Shown here piece by piece: positions 16,605-25,932 of a stretch of 64,000 nucleotides of DNA; the first letter of the stretch is position 1; each line of letters begins with the position of its first letter. Below the pieces are notes generated by a model. The model did no database searches, was not told the origin of the DNA, and was given only the letters and a program-made list of their open reading frames with translations. Position numbers and translations under genes: made by a program. Origin of the DNA: Betaproteobacteria bacterium (lineage in GTDB: Bacteria; Pseudomonadota; Gammaproteobacteria; Burkholderiales; SG8-39); assembly GCA_005881575.1 (NCBI GenBank), contig VBCA01000019.1, positions 62,001 through 126,000 on the forward strand, given 5' to 3'.

Positions 16605-17855
16605 TCATGCGAATGAAGCGGTCCGCGGCCTGATCCGCTCGCGCGTCATCTCCGAGAGCTTGGTGATGCCGAGCAGCGCCATGTCGCGCTCGATCTCCTC
16701 CGAGAGGAGCCTGATGCCGTGGCGCACGCCGGCCTCCCCGCCGATCGCCGCGGCGTAGAGGAACGGCCGGCCGACGAACACGAACTGCGCGCCGAGCGCG
16801 AGCGCTTTCAAGACATCGGTGCCGCGGCGGATTCCGCCGTCCATCATGACCGTCATCCCGCCCGCCTGCGCCACCACCGCAGGGAGCGCGCGCAAAGGCG
16901 CGAGAGCTCCGTCGAGCTGCCGCCCGCCGTGGTTCGACACGATGACGCCGTCCACGCCGCTCTCGCGGGCGATGCGAGCGTCCTCCGGGGAGAGCACGCC
17001 TTTCAAGACCAAGCGCCCTTTCCACAGCCTGCGCATGAGCTCCAGGTGGGTCCACGCGAGCCGGTCGCGCTCCCCGTCGCCGCGGGAGGCGCGGGTGATG
17101 AGCGGGATGCGCGCGCCCATGTTCTCGAAGTGCGGCATGCCGTCCACGAGCAGCGTCCGCAGGAACATTGCGAAGAGCCAGCGGGGCTTGAGCGCGCTCT
17201 CCCAGGCGAGGCGCAGCGTCGGCCGCAGCGGCCGGCTGAAGCCGCTCCTCGCGTTGTTCTCGCGGTTCGCGCTCACCGGCACATCCACCGTGAGGACCAG
17301 CGCATCGAAGCCTGAGCGCGCGACGCGCTCGAGGAGGCGCGTGATCGGCCCGGTCTCGCCCGGCAGGTAGGCCTGGAACCAGGCGGTGGCGCCGGCGGCG
17401 CGCACGTCCTCCAGGCGGGTGAGCGACGCGCCGCTCATGATCATCGGGATGCCGGCGGCCGCCGCCGCGCGCGCGAGCACCACGTCGCCGCGGAACGCCG
17501 CCATCGAGGTGCCGCCCATGGGAGCGATGCCGAAGGGCGCGGCGTAGCCGCGGCCGAAGAGCGCCGTCTTCGCGGTGCGCGCGGACACGTCCACCAGCAC
17601 GCGGGGGCTCAACTCGATCTCGTCGAACTGGGCGCGGTTCGCGCGGAGCGACGCGTTCGTCTCCGCGCCGCCCGAGACGTAGCCGAACATGGGCCTTGGC
17701 AGATAGCGGCGCGCCGGCTCTTCGAAATCGTCGAGCGCGAGGACGCGCGCGAGCGCCCGCGGCAGCGACTTGTCGACGCGCCACTCGGCATCGGTGCGCG
17801 CTGATCCTGGGTTCGTCGCGGAGGCGGGTTGGCTTGTTTCGCTAGTGTCGGGCAT
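16605..17855 (-). CDS. FMN-dependent alpha-hydroxy-acid dehydrogenase/oxidase
   Basis: A 416-residue protein from ATG 17855; upstream extension is possible but low-complexity. It is a TIM-barrel flavoprotein: APFGIAPMGGTSM (FMN contact), AWFQAYLP, LVLTVDVPV, LVLKGV with the active-site Lys, and the catalytic His/Arg signature SNHGGRQLDGA, then MMDGGIRRGTDVLKAL and GRPFLY. The family oxidises (S)-2-hydroxyacids such as lactate, glycolate or mandelate to 2-oxoacids; the class (oxidase, monooxygenase or dehydrogenase) is not resolvable here. It lies upstream of the lactonase gene on the same strand and is divergent from the saccharopine-dehydrogenase-like gene. Confidence 0.87.
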   Translation of the reverse strand: MPDTSETSQPASATNPGSARTDAEWRVDKSLPRALARVLALDDFEEPARRYLPRPMFGYVSGGAETNASLRANRAQFDEIELSPRVLVDVSARTAKTALFGRGYAAPFGIAPMGGTSMAAFRGDVVLARAAAAAGIPMIMSGASLTRLEDVRAAGATAWFQAYLPGETGPITRLLERVARSGFDALVLTVDVPVSANRENNARSGFSRPLRPTLRLAWESALKPRWLFAMFLRTLLVDGMPHFENMGARIPLITRASRGDGERDRLAWTHLELMRRLWKGRLVLKGVLSPEDARIARESGVDGVIVSNHGGRQLDGALAPLRALPAVVAQAGGMTVMMDGGIRRGTDVLKALALGAQFVFVGRPFLYAAAIGGEAGVRHGIRLLSEEIERDMALLGITKLSEMTRERIRPRTASFA

Positions 17856-17951
17856 GGGTTCGCCGGCGAGGAAAACCGGAGATTGTAGAGGGGTTCGCCC
17901 TCGATTGCTTCGCCGGTTAGAATCCCGTCCAGCTCTCGACTGGAACATCCC

Positions 17952-19055
17952 ATGCGCGTCGTCGTGATCGGCGGCTACGGCAATTTCGGCGCCCGCGTCT
18001 GCCGCGCGCTCTCCGTGTCGCCCGCGATGGAAGTCGTCGCCGCAGGCCGCCATCCGGAGAGAGGGCAGGGCGCCTTCGACGGCCTGAAGCTTCAGCACGT
18101 GCGGCTGGATCACTCCGAGCACGACTTCCCGCGCGCGCTCGCCCGCCTCGCCCCCGGCCTCGTGATCCATTGCGCCGGGCCGTTCCAGTCACAGGACTAC
18201 CGCGTCGCGCTCGCCGCGTTGGCGGCCGGCGCGCACTACCTCGATCTCGCCGACGGCCGGCGGTTCGTGACGCGCTTTCCGTACTACGTCCATCCGGCCG
18301 CGCGCGAGGCGCAGCGCTTGGCCATCTCGGGCGCGAGCAGCGTGCCCGCCCTTTCCTCGGCCGTGATCGACAGCCTGAGCGCGCGCCTTTCTCAGATCGA
18401 GGAGATCCAGATCGCGATCGCGCCGGGACAGCGCGCGCCGCGGGGAGAAGCGACGGTCGCGGCCGTGCTCGGCTACGCCGGGCGGCGGTTCAAGTGGCGC
18501 AGCGGTGGCGCGTGGCGCGACGCGTGGGGCTGGCAGGAGCTGAAGCGCCTGCGCTTCTACGGCCTGGGCGGGCGCTGGGCCGCCGCCTGCGACGTTCCGG
18601 ACCTCGAGCTCTTTCCGAAGCGCTATCCCGGCGTACTGACGATGGAGTTCCGCGCCTCCCTTGAAGTCGGCGCTCAGCAGTTCGCCCTATGGCTCGCCGC
18701 GCTGCTGCGCCGGCGGGGCATGGCACTGCCGATCGAGCGCTGGGCGAAGCCGCTCGCCCGGATCGCCTCGTGGATGGACGCCTTCGGCGGCGATCTCGCC
18801 GGTATGCTCGTGAACGTTACGGGCAGGCGGCCCGACGGAAGCCGCGCGCGCATCGAGTGGCACCTGACGGCCGACGCGCAGCACGGCCCCGAGATCCCCT
18901 GCATGGCCGCCATCTTGCTCGCGCGCAAGCTCGCGCAAGGCGGCGTCGCGCAGCCGGGCGCGTACTCCTGCATGGGATTCCTCGCGCTGCCGGAATTCGA
19001 GACGGAGTTCGCGCGCTGGCGCATCACCACGGTGGTGAGGGAGAGCGCCGAATGA
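17952..19055 (+). CDS. Saccharopine dehydrogenase-like NAD(P)-binding protein
   Basis: A 367-residue protein. The N-terminal Rossmann fold begins MRVVVIGGYGNFGARVCRAL, followed by VVAAGRHPERG and IHCAGPFQSQDYRVALA, the pattern of the saccharopine-dehydrogenase NADP-binding family, including trans-acting enoyl reductases. The C-terminal half carries the dimer/substrate region and has no membrane helix strong enough to be certain, though AQQFALWLAALLRRRG is hydrophobic. The substrate is unknown. ATG 17952 is preceded by TGGAACATCCC. The methyltransferase follows after 16 bases, so the two probably form one transcript. Confidence 0.78.
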   Translation: MRVVVIGGYGNFGARVCRALSVSPAMEVVAAGRHPERGQGAFDGLKLQHVRLDHSEHDFPRALARLAPGLVIHCAGPFQSQDYRVALAALAAGAHYLDLADGRRFVTRFPYYVHPAAREAQRLAISGASSVPALSSAVIDSLSARLSQIEEIQIAIAPGQRAPRGEATVAAVLGYAGRRFKWRSGGAWRDAWGWQELKRLRFYGLGGRWAAACDVPDLELFPKRYPGVLTMEFRASLEVGAQQFALWLAALLRRRGMALPIERWAKPLARIASWMDAFGGDLAGMLVNVTGRRPDGSRARIEWHLTADAQHGPEIPCMAAILLARKLAQGGVAQPGAYSCMGFLALPEFETEFARWRITTVVRESAE

Positions 19056-19071
19056 GGCGAAACTTTCGAAC

Positions 19072-19701
19072 ATGAACCTCAAGCGGCAGGACCTGGACGA
19101 CATCGCGGCCCGTACCCTGGACCACTACGACCAGCGTGCGGAGGACTTCTGGAAGGGCACGCGCGATCACGACGTCAGCCAAAACATCGCGGCGCTGCTC
19201 GGATACATCGAGGGCGAGCCGCCGTTCGCGATTCTCGACCTGGGCTGCGGGCCGGGGCGGGACTTGAAGGCCTTCGCCGGGCTCGGCCACGTCGCAATCG
19301 GGCTGGAGGGGTCGGAGCGCTTCGCGGCCATGGCGCGCGAGCACAGCGGCTGCGAGGTATGGCGGCAGGATCTGTTCGCTTTGAAACTCCCCGATGCGCG
19401 CTTTGACGGCGTGTTCGCCAACGCGGTGCTGTTCCACGTGCCGAGCCAGGAGCTGCCGCGGATCCTGCGCGAGCTGCATGCGACGCTCAAGCCGCGCGGC
19501 GTGCTGTTCAGCTCGAACCCGCACGGCGGCAACGAGGAGGGCTGGAACCGCGGGCGCTACGGCGCGTATCACGATCTGGAAACCTGGCGGCGTTTCATGA
19601 CCGCTGCAGGATTCACCGAGCTCACGCACTACTACCGGCCCGAAGGCCTGCCCCGCGAGCAGCAGCCCTGGCTCGCGAGCGCGTGGCGCGCTCTGCGTTG
19701 A
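19072..19701 (+). CDS. Class I SAM-dependent methyltransferase
   Basis: A 209-residue soluble protein. Motif I is ILDLGCGPGRDLKAFA (about residues 53-68), followed by the acidic end of strand 2 in AIGLEGSERF, motif II-like WRQDLFALKLP, and motif III-like FDGVFANAVLFHV, which matches the methyltransferase-11 (UbiE/TehB-like) group. It transfers a methyl group from S-adenosylmethionine to an unknown acceptor. It follows the saccharopine-dehydrogenase-like gene by 16 bases and converges on folE. Confidence 0.82.
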   Translation: MNLKRQDLDDIAARTLDHYDQRAEDFWKGTRDHDVSQNIAALLGYIEGEPPFAILDLGCGPGRDLKAFAGLGHVAIGLEGSERFAAMAREHSGCEVWRQDLFALKLPDARFDGVFANAVLFHVPSQELPRILRELHATLKPRGVLFSSNPHGGNEEGWNRGRYGAYHDLETWRRFMTAAGFTELTHYYRPEGLPREQQPWLASAWRALR

Positions 19702-19702
19702 G

Positions 19703-20275
19703 CTACGCTCCCCGCTGTCCGATCAGGCCGAGAAACTCCTCCCGCGTCGCCGCGGAATCGCGGAAGGTGCCCACGACCGATGAGGTGATCATGACGGAGT
19801 TCTGCTTCTCCACGCCGCGCATCATCATGCACAGGTGGCGCGCCTCGATCATCACGCCGACGCCCGCCGCGTCGATCGAATCCATGATGGCTTGGGAAAT
19901 CTGCTCGGTCAGCCGCTCTTGCAGCTGCAGGCGCCGCGCGTACATGTCGACCAGGCGCGCCAGCTTGCTCACGCCGAACACCCGGCCGTTCGGGATGTAC
20001 CCGATGTGGCAGCGTCCGAAGAACGGCAGCATGTGGTGCTCGCACAGGCTGTAGACCTCGATGTTCTTCACGATGACCATGCTGTTGGTCTCTTGCGTGA
20101 AGATCGCGCCGTTGATCAGCTTGGTCGCGTCGGCGCGGCTGCCGGAAGTCAGGAAGGCGAGGGCGGCGGCGACCCGCTGCGGAGTCTTCACCAATCCCTC
20201 GCGCTGCGGATCCTCGCCGATTTCGGCCAGCAGCTCGCGCACCAGGCCTTCGATTTTTGCGGCGTTCAGAGGCAT
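19703..20275 (-). CDS. folE: GTP cyclohydrolase I
   Basis: A 190-residue protein, the usual length. It catalyses GTP to 7,8-dihydroneopterin triphosphate, first step of folate (and pterin) synthesis, in a homodecamer. Signature regions are present: [36 protein letters not shown] with the zinc Cys and His, [29 protein letters not shown] and the second Zn Cys in [14 protein letters not shown] 20275 is the natural start ([16 protein letters not shown]). It is divergent from the SRAP gene; the intervening 42 bases hold a TAGAAT box for that gene. Confidence 0.95.
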   Translation of the reverse strand: MPLNAAKIEGLVRELLAEIGEDPQREGLVKTPQRVAAALAFLTSGSRADATKLINGAIFTQETNSMVIVKNIEVYSLCEHHMLPFFGRCHIGYIPNGRVFGVSKLARLVDMYARRLQLQERLTEQISQAIMDSIDAAGVGVMIEARHLCMMMRGVEKQNSVMITSSVVGTFRDSAATREEFLGLIGQRGA

Positions 20276-20304
20276 TGCGGGATTATAGGCGCGCTGCGGC
20301 GCGA

Positions 20305-20310
20305 TAGAAT
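20305..20310 (+). promoter_or_regulatory. -10 box (TAGAAT) of a probable leaderless SRAP mRNA
   Basis: TAGAAT ends seven bases before the ATG at 20318, which would place the transcription start at about the A of the start codon. No Shine-Dalgarno precedes the ATG. No good -35 is seen. Confidence 0.4.
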
Positions 20311-20317
20311 GCCCCGC

Positions 20318-21037
20318 ATGTGCGGGCGTTTCGTCTCTCCCGATGAAGCCGCGGTCGAGCGCGCCTGGCACATCGGCCGCCGCAACTGGAAGACGCCCTT
20401 CGGCAAGCCGCGCTACAACGTCGCGCCGACGATGCGCGTCATCATGCTCAGACGCGACGCCGCGGACCCCGGCATCGAGCTTGCGCACGCGCGCTGGGGA
20501 TTCGTGCCGTACTGGTGGAAGCAAGCGAAGCCCCCGCGCGGCAGCTTCAACGCGAAGTTCGAGACCGCCGCCGCGAACGGCATGTGGCGCGAGGCGTTTT
20601 CGCGCGCGCGGTGCCTGCTGCCGGCGCTCGGCTGGTACGAATGGCGCGAGGAAATGCGCATCGACAAGGCGACGGGCGAGCTCGTGAAGGTCAATCAGCC
20701 CTACTACATCGTCCGCAAGGACCGCCGGCCGTTGTGCTTCGCCGGGCTCATGTCCCGATGGAAGGACCCGGGCGACCCCGAGCCGACTTTGACCTGCGCC
20801 GTCCTGACGCGTCCGGGCGCGGGGCGCGCGGGCGAGATCCACGAGCGCATGCCGGTCGTGCTGCCCGATGAAGTGCACGCGCGATGGCTCGATCCGGCGC
20901 GCACCGATCCAGCCGAGGCCGCCGCGCTGATCGAAGAGAACGCGCAAACCGATTTCGATCTCGTGCGCGTGGGGCGCGGCATCAACCGCACCGAGGAAGA
21001 CAGCGAGAAGCTGATCGAGCCGCTGGAGGCGGGGTAA
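20318..21037 (+). CDS. SOS response-associated peptidase (SRAP/YedK/HMCES family)
   Basis: A 239-residue protein starting MCGRF. Cys2, exposed after Met removal, forms a thiazolidine crosslink to abasic sites in single-stranded DNA, shielding them. Other conserved elements are visible: [10 protein letters not shown] (Asn), [10 protein letters not shown] (the usual FNARSET region), GWYEW with the catalytic Glu, and the His in IHERMPVVL. Location next to dinB (convergent, 10-base gap) groups two DNA-damage tolerance genes. No LexA box is obvious to me. Confidence 0.92.
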   Translation: MCGRFVSPDEAAVERAWHIGRRNWKTPFGKPRYNVAPTMRVIMLRRDAADPGIELAHARWGFVPYWWKQAKPPRGSFNAKFETAAANGMWREAFSRARCLLPALGWYEWREEMRIDKATGELVKVNQPYYIVRKDRRPLCFAGLMSRWKDPGDPEPTLTCAVLTRPGAGRAGEIHERMPVVLPDEVHARWLDPARTDPAEAAALIEENAQTDFDLVRVGRGINRTEEDSEKLIEPLEAG

Positions 21038-21047
21038 GGGAGCGCAG

Positions 21048-22127
21048 TCAGAACGGCAGCGAGCCGGGAACGGGCAGGCTCTCGCCCTCTTCGAGCAGCC
21101 CGTGCGCGCCCACGCCTAGCAGGCGCACCGGCCGGCGCGCGGCCTCGGTGCGCTCGAGCAGCGCCAGAGCGCGCGCGGCGATCTGGGCCGCATCGCACGT
21201 AGGCGCGATCCCGGTGTGGCTCCGCGTGACGGTGGTGAAGTCCGCGTAGCGCACCTTGATGGTCACGGTGCGCGCGCGCAGTTTCCTCTTCGCTAGCCCT
21301 TCCGCGGTGCGGCGCGCGATGCGCTCGATCTCGCCGCGGATCTGCTCCAAGTCCGTGAGGTCTTTCTCGTAGGTGTTTTCGTCGGAGAGCGATTTCCTCT
21401 GCCGGTCGGGCTCGACCGGCCGCGGGTCTTCGCCGCGCGACAGGGATTTCAACCAGCCGGCCTGGCTCCCCACCGCGCGATGCAGCCGCTCGTCCTCCGC
21501 CGCGCGCACGTCGAGGAGCCGCTCGATGCCGATTGCGCGCAGCTTTTTCGCGGTGACGGGGCCCACGCCCGAGAGCGCCTCGACCGGAAGCTCGCGAAGG
21601 AACTCCTCGACTCGCTCGGGGGCGATCACGGTGAGCCCGTCGGGTTTCTTCCAGCCCGAGGCGATCTTCGCGAGGAACTTGTTGGGCGCGACGCCTGCGG
21701 AGGCGCTCAGATTCAGTTGCCCGCGAATGAGCGCTTTCAGCTTCTTCGCGACATTGCTCGCGAGCGGCTCGCCCCAGAGATTGTCGGTGACATCGAGGTA
21801 GGCTTCGTCGAGCGACAGCGGCTCGACGAGCGCAGTGCAGGAGCGCAGGATCGCCATCACCTGCTGCGACACCGCGCGGTAGCGCGCGAAGTCGGGCCGC
21901 ACGATGACGAGCTCGGGGCACAGGCGCAGAGCGCGGGCCATCGGGATGGCCGAGCGCACGCCGAAAGCGCGCGCCTCGTAGCTCGCCGCGGCCACGACGC
22001 CGCGCGACTCCGCCGGGCCGCCGACCGCGACCGGCCGGCCGCGCAGCTCAGGGTAGTCGCGCTGCTCCACCGACGCATAGAACGCGTCCATGTCCACGTG
22101 GATGATGCGGCGCGGCGATTCGGGCAT
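21048..22127 (-). CDS. dinB: DNA polymerase IV
   Basis: A 359-residue Y-family polymerase. The palm begins [19 protein letters not shown] (first metal Asp), followed by [19 protein letters not shown]-like sequence (here [15 protein letters not shown]), the catalytic [11 protein letters not shown] (Asp-Glu pair), and the helix-hairpin-helix region [17 protein letters not shown]. The C-terminal little-finger domain ends near [15 protein letters not shown]. It performs error-prone translesion synthesis past minor-groove adducts in the cytoplasm. ATG 22127 is the first in frame; the ribosome site is weak. It is convergent with the SRAP gene. Confidence 0.95.
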   Translation of the reverse strand: MPESPRRIIHVDMDAFYASVEQRDYPELRGRPVAVGGPAESRGVVAAASYEARAFGVRSAIPMARALRLCPELVIVRPDFARYRAVSQQVMAILRSCTALVEPLSLDEAYLDVTDNLWGEPLASNVAKKLKALIRGQLNLSASAGVAPNKFLAKIASGWKKPDGLTVIAPERVEEFLRELPVEALSGVGPVTAKKLRAIGIERLLDVRAAEDERLHRAVGSQAGWLKSLSRGEDPRPVEPDRQRKSLSDENTYEKDLTDLEQIRGEIERIARRTAEGLAKRKLRARTVTIKVRYADFTTVTRSHTGIAPTCDAAQIAARALALLERTEAARRPVRLLGVGAHGLLEEGESLPVPGSLPF

Positions 22128-22339
22128 GGCGAAAGTGTAGCGCGCCGCGGGGACCCGGGGGCGCGCGATCCCGATTCACCTCTTTCCTTGCTATTACGCG
22201 CCGCAGCCACCATACTGACGGCATCGAATTCCACTTGGGTCAGTCCTCGGCATCCCTTCCGGGGTGCGTCGTTCTCCCACCGACAATTTGATGCCCCGCG
22301 CACTCCCGCGCGAGGCGACTTCATACATCGAGAGTATCC

Positions 22340-22546
22340 ATGCCTATCGGCACCGTGAAATGGTTCAATCCCAGCAAGGGTTTCGGCTTCATTCAACCTG
22401 ACGACAAGTCCAAGGACGTGTTCGTGCACATCTCGGCGGTGGAACGCGCCGGACTCGGCAATCTCAACGAGAATCAGAAGATCTCCTACGAGCTCGAACA
22501 GGGACAAAACGGCAAGACGTCCGCAGTCGATCTGAAAGCCGTTTGA
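22340..22546 (+). CDS. Cold-shock protein (CspA family)
   Basis: A 68-residue single cold-shock domain: [20 protein letters not shown] contains RNP1 (KGFGFI), followed by RNP2 VFVHIS. It binds single-stranded RNA/DNA and acts as an RNA chaperone. The length is that of canonical CspA/CspD proteins. The 212 bases upstream, between it and dinB, hold no ORF; a GC-rich hairpin (gcatccc/ggggtgc, about 22247-22264) may be part of a structured 5' leader, as often found in csp mRNAs. Whether it is cold-inducible cannot be told. Confidence 0.93.
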   Translation: MPIGTVKWFNPSKGFGFIQPDDKSKDVFVHISAVERAGLGNLNENQKISYELEQGQNGKTSAVDLKAV

Positions 22547-22635
22547 CGCGCTTCCTCGCTTTTCGCTTGTGCGCACGGGCCTTCCTTGAGCGATCCGTAA
22601 ATGTGTTACCGTGATCGCTGCAAGGAAGGAGCTTC

Positions 22636-22881
22636 ATGGCCATGCACCGCGAGGAGCGCGGGAGATATCTGATCGAGGCGAGCGCGTTTCACCTCGGCGA
22701 CGGGAACAAGTGGCAGCCCCGGCTCACGATGACGCGGCTGGCGTGTGCGAACGCCCTGTCGAAGAGCCAGTCGTTTCCCGGGCTGACGCCGCTCTTTGAA
22801 ACCGCGAAGGGCGCGGTGCGCTACGCGACCGATCTCGGTCGCAGCATGGCCGACGAGGGATCGCCGCGGCTGAAGGTGTAG
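22636..22881 (+). CDS. Small conserved hypothetical protein
   Basis: An 81-residue protein; ATG 22636 follows AAGGAAGGAG. The sequence begins MAMHREERGRYLIEASAFHL and has no signal peptide, membrane segment or recognised motif; WQPRLTMTRL and PLFETAKGAVRYATDLG look like a small alpha/beta fold. Similar small proteins occur in betaproteobacteria, but I cannot name a function. It is convergent with the RidA-like gene. Confidence 0.65.
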   Translation: MAMHREERGRYLIEASAFHLGDGNKWQPRLTMTRLACANALSKSQSFPGLTPLFETAKGAVRYATDLGRSMADEGSPRLKV

Positions 22882-22914
22882 CGGGACGCTCCTGCGCCCT
22901 TGCAAGGCGGTGGA

Positions 22915-23445
22915 TCAGTCCACCACGGCGACGACCTGGATCTCCACGAGCTGTTCCGGCTCGCCCAGCTCGAGCACCGCGAGGTTGGTCGTGGTCGGCT
23001 TGTGGTTGTGGGGCGCGAAGTAGGAATTCACCACTGCGCTCGCCTTGCCGATGTCGCCCATGCGCGGGCGCGCGCGGAAGATGAATACGTGAACTACGTC
23101 CTTGGGCGATGCGCCCGCGGCCTTCAGCGTTTCCATGATGCCGTCCATCGTCTGGCGCACCTGGCTTTCCAGGTCGTTCGTCAGGTACTTGAGGATCTGC
23201 TCGCGCTTGTGCGGATGGTCGTGATACACGGGGAGCGCGGTGCCCCCGGCGAGCCAGAGGATCTTGCCGCTCTTCACCTTGATCGCCGGCGAGAACGGCA
23301 TGAACACGCTCTTGTCGTAGTTCGGGTGGTGGATGATTTCCAGATGGCTGCCGCTTTGCGCCCGCGCGGGCGCCGTGGTGAAGGCAAAGGCGAGCGCGCC
23401 GAGTGCAAGAGCGGCGGAAGTGCAAACGGATTTCCTGGCGTTCAT
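22915..23445 (-). CDS. Exported RidA-like (YjgF/YER057c) protein
   Basis: A 176-residue protein; ATG 23445 follows GGAGGATTCACC. Residues 1-30 are a Sec signal (ALAFAFTTAPARAQ). The mature domain has the RidA chorismate-mutase-like fold (KSGKILWLAGGTALP, DLESQVRQTMDGIMETLKAA, DVVHVFIF, LVEIQVVAVVD). Canonical RidA deaminates reactive enamines in the cytosol with an Arg in a PARS/PART motif; here the corresponding stretch reads HKPTTTNLAVLEL, so the Arg seems replaced. Export and loss of the Arg suggest a binding or different catalytic role. A bidirectional terminator lies between it and the next gene upstream. Confidence 0.75.
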   Translation of the reverse strand: MNARKSVCTSAALALGALAFAFTTAPARAQSGSHLEIIHHPNYDKSVFMPFSPAIKVKSGKILWLAGGTALPVYHDHPHKREQILKYLTNDLESQVRQTMDGIMETLKAAGASPKDVVHVFIFRARPRMGDIGKASAVVNSYFAPHNHKPTTTNLAVLELGEPEQLVEIQVVAVVD

Positions 23446-23498
23446 GGTGAATCCTCCTTGGGTTTGAATGTCGGCCGTGACCGGCGCGTCTTGCAGCA

Positions 23499-23529
23499 AA
23501 AACGCCCCGGGTAAATCCCGGGGCGTTTT
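23499..23529 (-). terminator. Rho-independent terminator
   Basis: A perfect 13-bp stem aaaacgccccggg/cccggggcgtttt with loop taaat. It ends in T runs on both strands, so it can work in either direction; on the minus strand it would close the haem/propeller lipoprotein gene. Confidence 0.85.
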
Positions 23530-23595
23530 GTTTTCAGAAGCGAAAAGCAGATCCTTCGCTTCGCTCAGGATGACGCATCGCGCAACGGCGATGCG

Positions 23596-25722
23596 TCAGT
23601 TCGCGAGCGGATCCGGACGAATCTGGATCTTGTAGACCTTGGGCTGGTTCTGCGTGCCGCCTTCGTTGTGGAACACGGTGCGCGTGCCCGACATCGTCCA
23701 CAGCCCCTTGCCTTTCCAGCCGGCGTTCGGGTCGTCGATGCGGCCGTCGACTAGCTTGGTGTTGAACCCCAGCGGATACGGCACACGAAGGTCCACCATC
23801 TTCCCGTCCACTACCGCGAGCAGCGACTCGGCGCCGTTGGCCGAAGCGATCGGCACGTTCGCCCCCAGTCCCAGGGTGTTGTAGCGATCCACCCAGATGT
23901 AATAGGCGTGGTTGGCGCTTCCCGCGGGGTCCAGGCCCTTGAACTGCGGCCCGGGCATCCTGAATAACGTCCAGCCTTCCGGGCAGAGCTTGCCGCTCGC
24001 CGCCCCTGGTCCGTTCTGCGGCCCCTTGCACTTCCTGCGGTCAAAGCTCGCGATGTGCCCGCTCGCGAGCGGCGTCCACACCACGCCGTCGGTGGTCATG
24101 TCGATGCCGCGAGGGCTCCAGGCGCCCTCGGGCGGCACGAAGACCTCGGAGAGCGCGGTCTCGGCGGGGTTGGACCCGGGGATGATGCGGATGACGTAGC
24201 CGGGCTGGTCCACGCGCCCGAACCCCTTGCCCATCGACTGGCCCCAGACCGAATCGTCCACCGGGCTCGGCATGATTCCGTAGAACGCGGCCGTCAACCG
24301 GGTGTCGCCATCATCGCGCCTGCTGTTACCATTAGTGTCGACGATGATCGGCGTCCAACCCTGCGACTTCGCCGAGTCGCCGGTCTCGAGGAACATCTTG
24401 GTGTTCACCCAGCCGACCACGCCGCTTTGCGGGCCGCCCGCGCTTGTCCACAGCGTCTTGTTGGCGTCGTGGCCGAAGTATAGGTGGTGCGTGGAGAAGC
24501 AAGTGTCGACGTGCGCCCACTTGCCTGTCCTCGGGTCGTACACGGAGAGCTGGCGCGCCGATTCGTTCAGCGGCGCCACTTTGGCGGACGGGTGATCGGA
24601 GCCTTTCTTGCAGAAATCCGGGTTCGGCGCCGGGCGGTGCCTGGCGCTGAACCATACCCGCCCTTCGCTATCCATCATCGCGTTGTGAATGCTCGAGTGG
24701 CCGTCCCAGATCGGCTCCTTGCCCCAGTAGGCGGAAGGCTGCATGGGGAGCGACGTCGAAGACGGCGTCTGGGGATTGTTGACGGGATGCTTGATGAAGT
24801 ACGGGCGATGGTTCACCGGGTCGAGCACCGGAACCATGTCGGTGCTCTCCTCGGGCGCGCCGTAGATCGGGCCGTTGGCATTGAGTCGCGGATTGTCGCG
24901 GTCGGTCGAGATGCCGTCGTGGAGATAGTATTTCGGCGTCGAGAAATCCCACATCGTGACGACCATGTTGCGCTCGACGCCTTGCGGCCGCTCGGGCTTG
25001 GCGAAGGGGAGCTCGCCCCTGGCGATGCGGTCGGTCCAGTCGGCATAATTTTTCAGCGCTGCCTCGGCACCCATGTAACCCAGGCCGAGCGCCATGTTGC
25101 TCATTGCTTGCCCGGACTGCGTGCGCCGCGCCCACCCCGCGAAGCCGGGGCCGAATTCCTTCGGCACCGTGCGCATGCCCTTGCTGCCGAGCGAGTGGCA
25201 CGACTGGCACGCGTTCTTTACCGTGTCGACCCATTCCTCCTGTGTCTTGATGTTGGCGCTGATGCCGTTGCCCTTGTCGCCGGTGCCGGGAAATTCGCTC
25301 TTGGCCGGTATGCTGATCATCGAATACCAATACATGCCGGGATAGTATTCAGCCGCCGCGGCCGCGCTGGGCGCCGGGGTCGCGCTCAGGTTGAGGGTTC
25401 TTCCCGGCGTGCTGCTCACCTTGGGCGAATCGACCAGTCCGTAGCCGCGCACCCACACGCTGTAGCTGGCTTTCGGAAGGTCCGGGATGACATAGCGGCC
25501 TTGCTCGTCGGTGACGACAAGCTTGGCGAATTTCGTGGGAAGATCGGTCGTCTCGGCGATTACCCAGACGCCGGCCTCGGGACCGTTGGCGCTCGTCACC
25601 ACCCCGCCCAGGTCGTTTGCGCCGACGCTGCCTGGAGTTTGTGGCGTGCTCTGGCACGAGGTGAGAAAGGCGGCAATCGCGATCGCGGCTGCGCCGATGT
25701 GCAAAGTCTTTCCTATCTTCAT
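23596..25722 (-). CDS. Lipoprotein with carboxypeptidase-regulatory-like and mono-haem domains
   Basis: A 708-residue protein; ATG 25722 follows AAAGGAGGATCTG. Lipobox FLTSC is at about residue 23. Residues 38-110 form a carboxypeptidase-regulatory-like beta-sandwich (GVVTSANGPEAGVWVIAETT, GRYVIPDLPKASYSVWVRGY). One c-type haem site CQSCH follows near residue 172. The rest is a long beta-rich region with Trp/His-rich blades (WDGHSSIHNAMMDSEGRVWF), resembling a streptogramin-lyase-type propeller. The function is probably periplasmic oxidoreduction or ligand binding. The next gene downstream is the exported RidA-like gene after a strong terminator. Confidence 0.75.
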   Translation of the reverse strand: MKIGKTLHIGAAAIAIAAFLTSCQSTPQTPGSVGANDLGGVVTSANGPEAGVWVIAETTDLPTKFAKLVVTDEQGRYVIPDLPKASYSVWVRGYGLVDSPKVSSTPGRTLNLSATPAPSAAAAAEYYPGMYWYSMISIPAKSEFPGTGDKGNGISANIKTQEEWVDTVKNACQSCHSLGSKGMRTVPKEFGPGFAGWARRTQSGQAMSNMALGLGYMGAEAALKNYADWTDRIARGELPFAKPERPQGVERNMVVTMWDFSTPKYYLHDGISTDRDNPRLNANGPIYGAPEESTDMVPVLDPVNHRPYFIKHPVNNPQTPSSTSLPMQPSAYWGKEPIWDGHSSIHNAMMDSEGRVWFSARHRPAPNPDFCKKGSDHPSAKVAPLNESARQLSVYDPRTGKWAHVDTCFSTHHLYFGHDANKTLWTSAGGPQSGVVGWVNTKMFLETGDSAKSQGWTPIIVDTNGNSRRDDGDTRLTAAFYGIMPSPVDDSVWGQSMGKGFGRVDQPGYVIRIIPGSNPAETALSEVFVPPEGAWSPRGIDMTTDGVVWTPLASGHIASFDRRKCKGPQNGPGAASGKLCPEGWTLFRMPGPQFKGLDPAGSANHAYYIWVDRYNTLGLGANVPIASANGAESLLAVVDGKMVDLRVPYPLGFNTKLVDGRIDDPNAGWKGKGLWTMSGTRTVFHNEGGTQNQPKVYKIQIRPDPLAN

Positions 25723-25920
25723 CAGATCCTCCTTTGGATTGCGGCGTGCGACCGCCGTCCGGCAGCCTGAACGAGATTTGTTTGTGCCCGAGTTCCCGAG
25801 ATGACGTACTTTCCGGTCATCAGGATGCACGATTCCCTCCGCGTCGGCAAGCCGGGAGGGGTCGGGCAGATAAGGAGGGTGGAGCGAGCGCCGGAGCGCT
25901 GTCGCCCGGGTTTCTCCCCG

Positions 25921-25926
25921 TACAAT
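25921..25926 (+). promoter_or_regulatory. -10 box (TACAAT) next to a start codon
   Basis: TACAAT ends six bases before ATG 25933, so transcription would begin at the start codon (leaderless mRNA). No Shine-Dalgarno is present; the -35 is not recognisable. Confidence 0.35.
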
Positions 25927-25932
25927 GCGCGG

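Noticed and set aside
16528-17784. Long minus frame with Arg-rich sequence overlapping the FMN dehydrogenase
   Set aside because: It is a shadow of the dehydrogenase in another frame; only its last 19 codons (16528-16584) have a ribosome site and are noted separately.
22128-22339. Riboswitch or thermosensor upstream of the cold-shock gene
   Set aside because: Only a small hairpin is visible; no conserved cold-box sequence could be shown.
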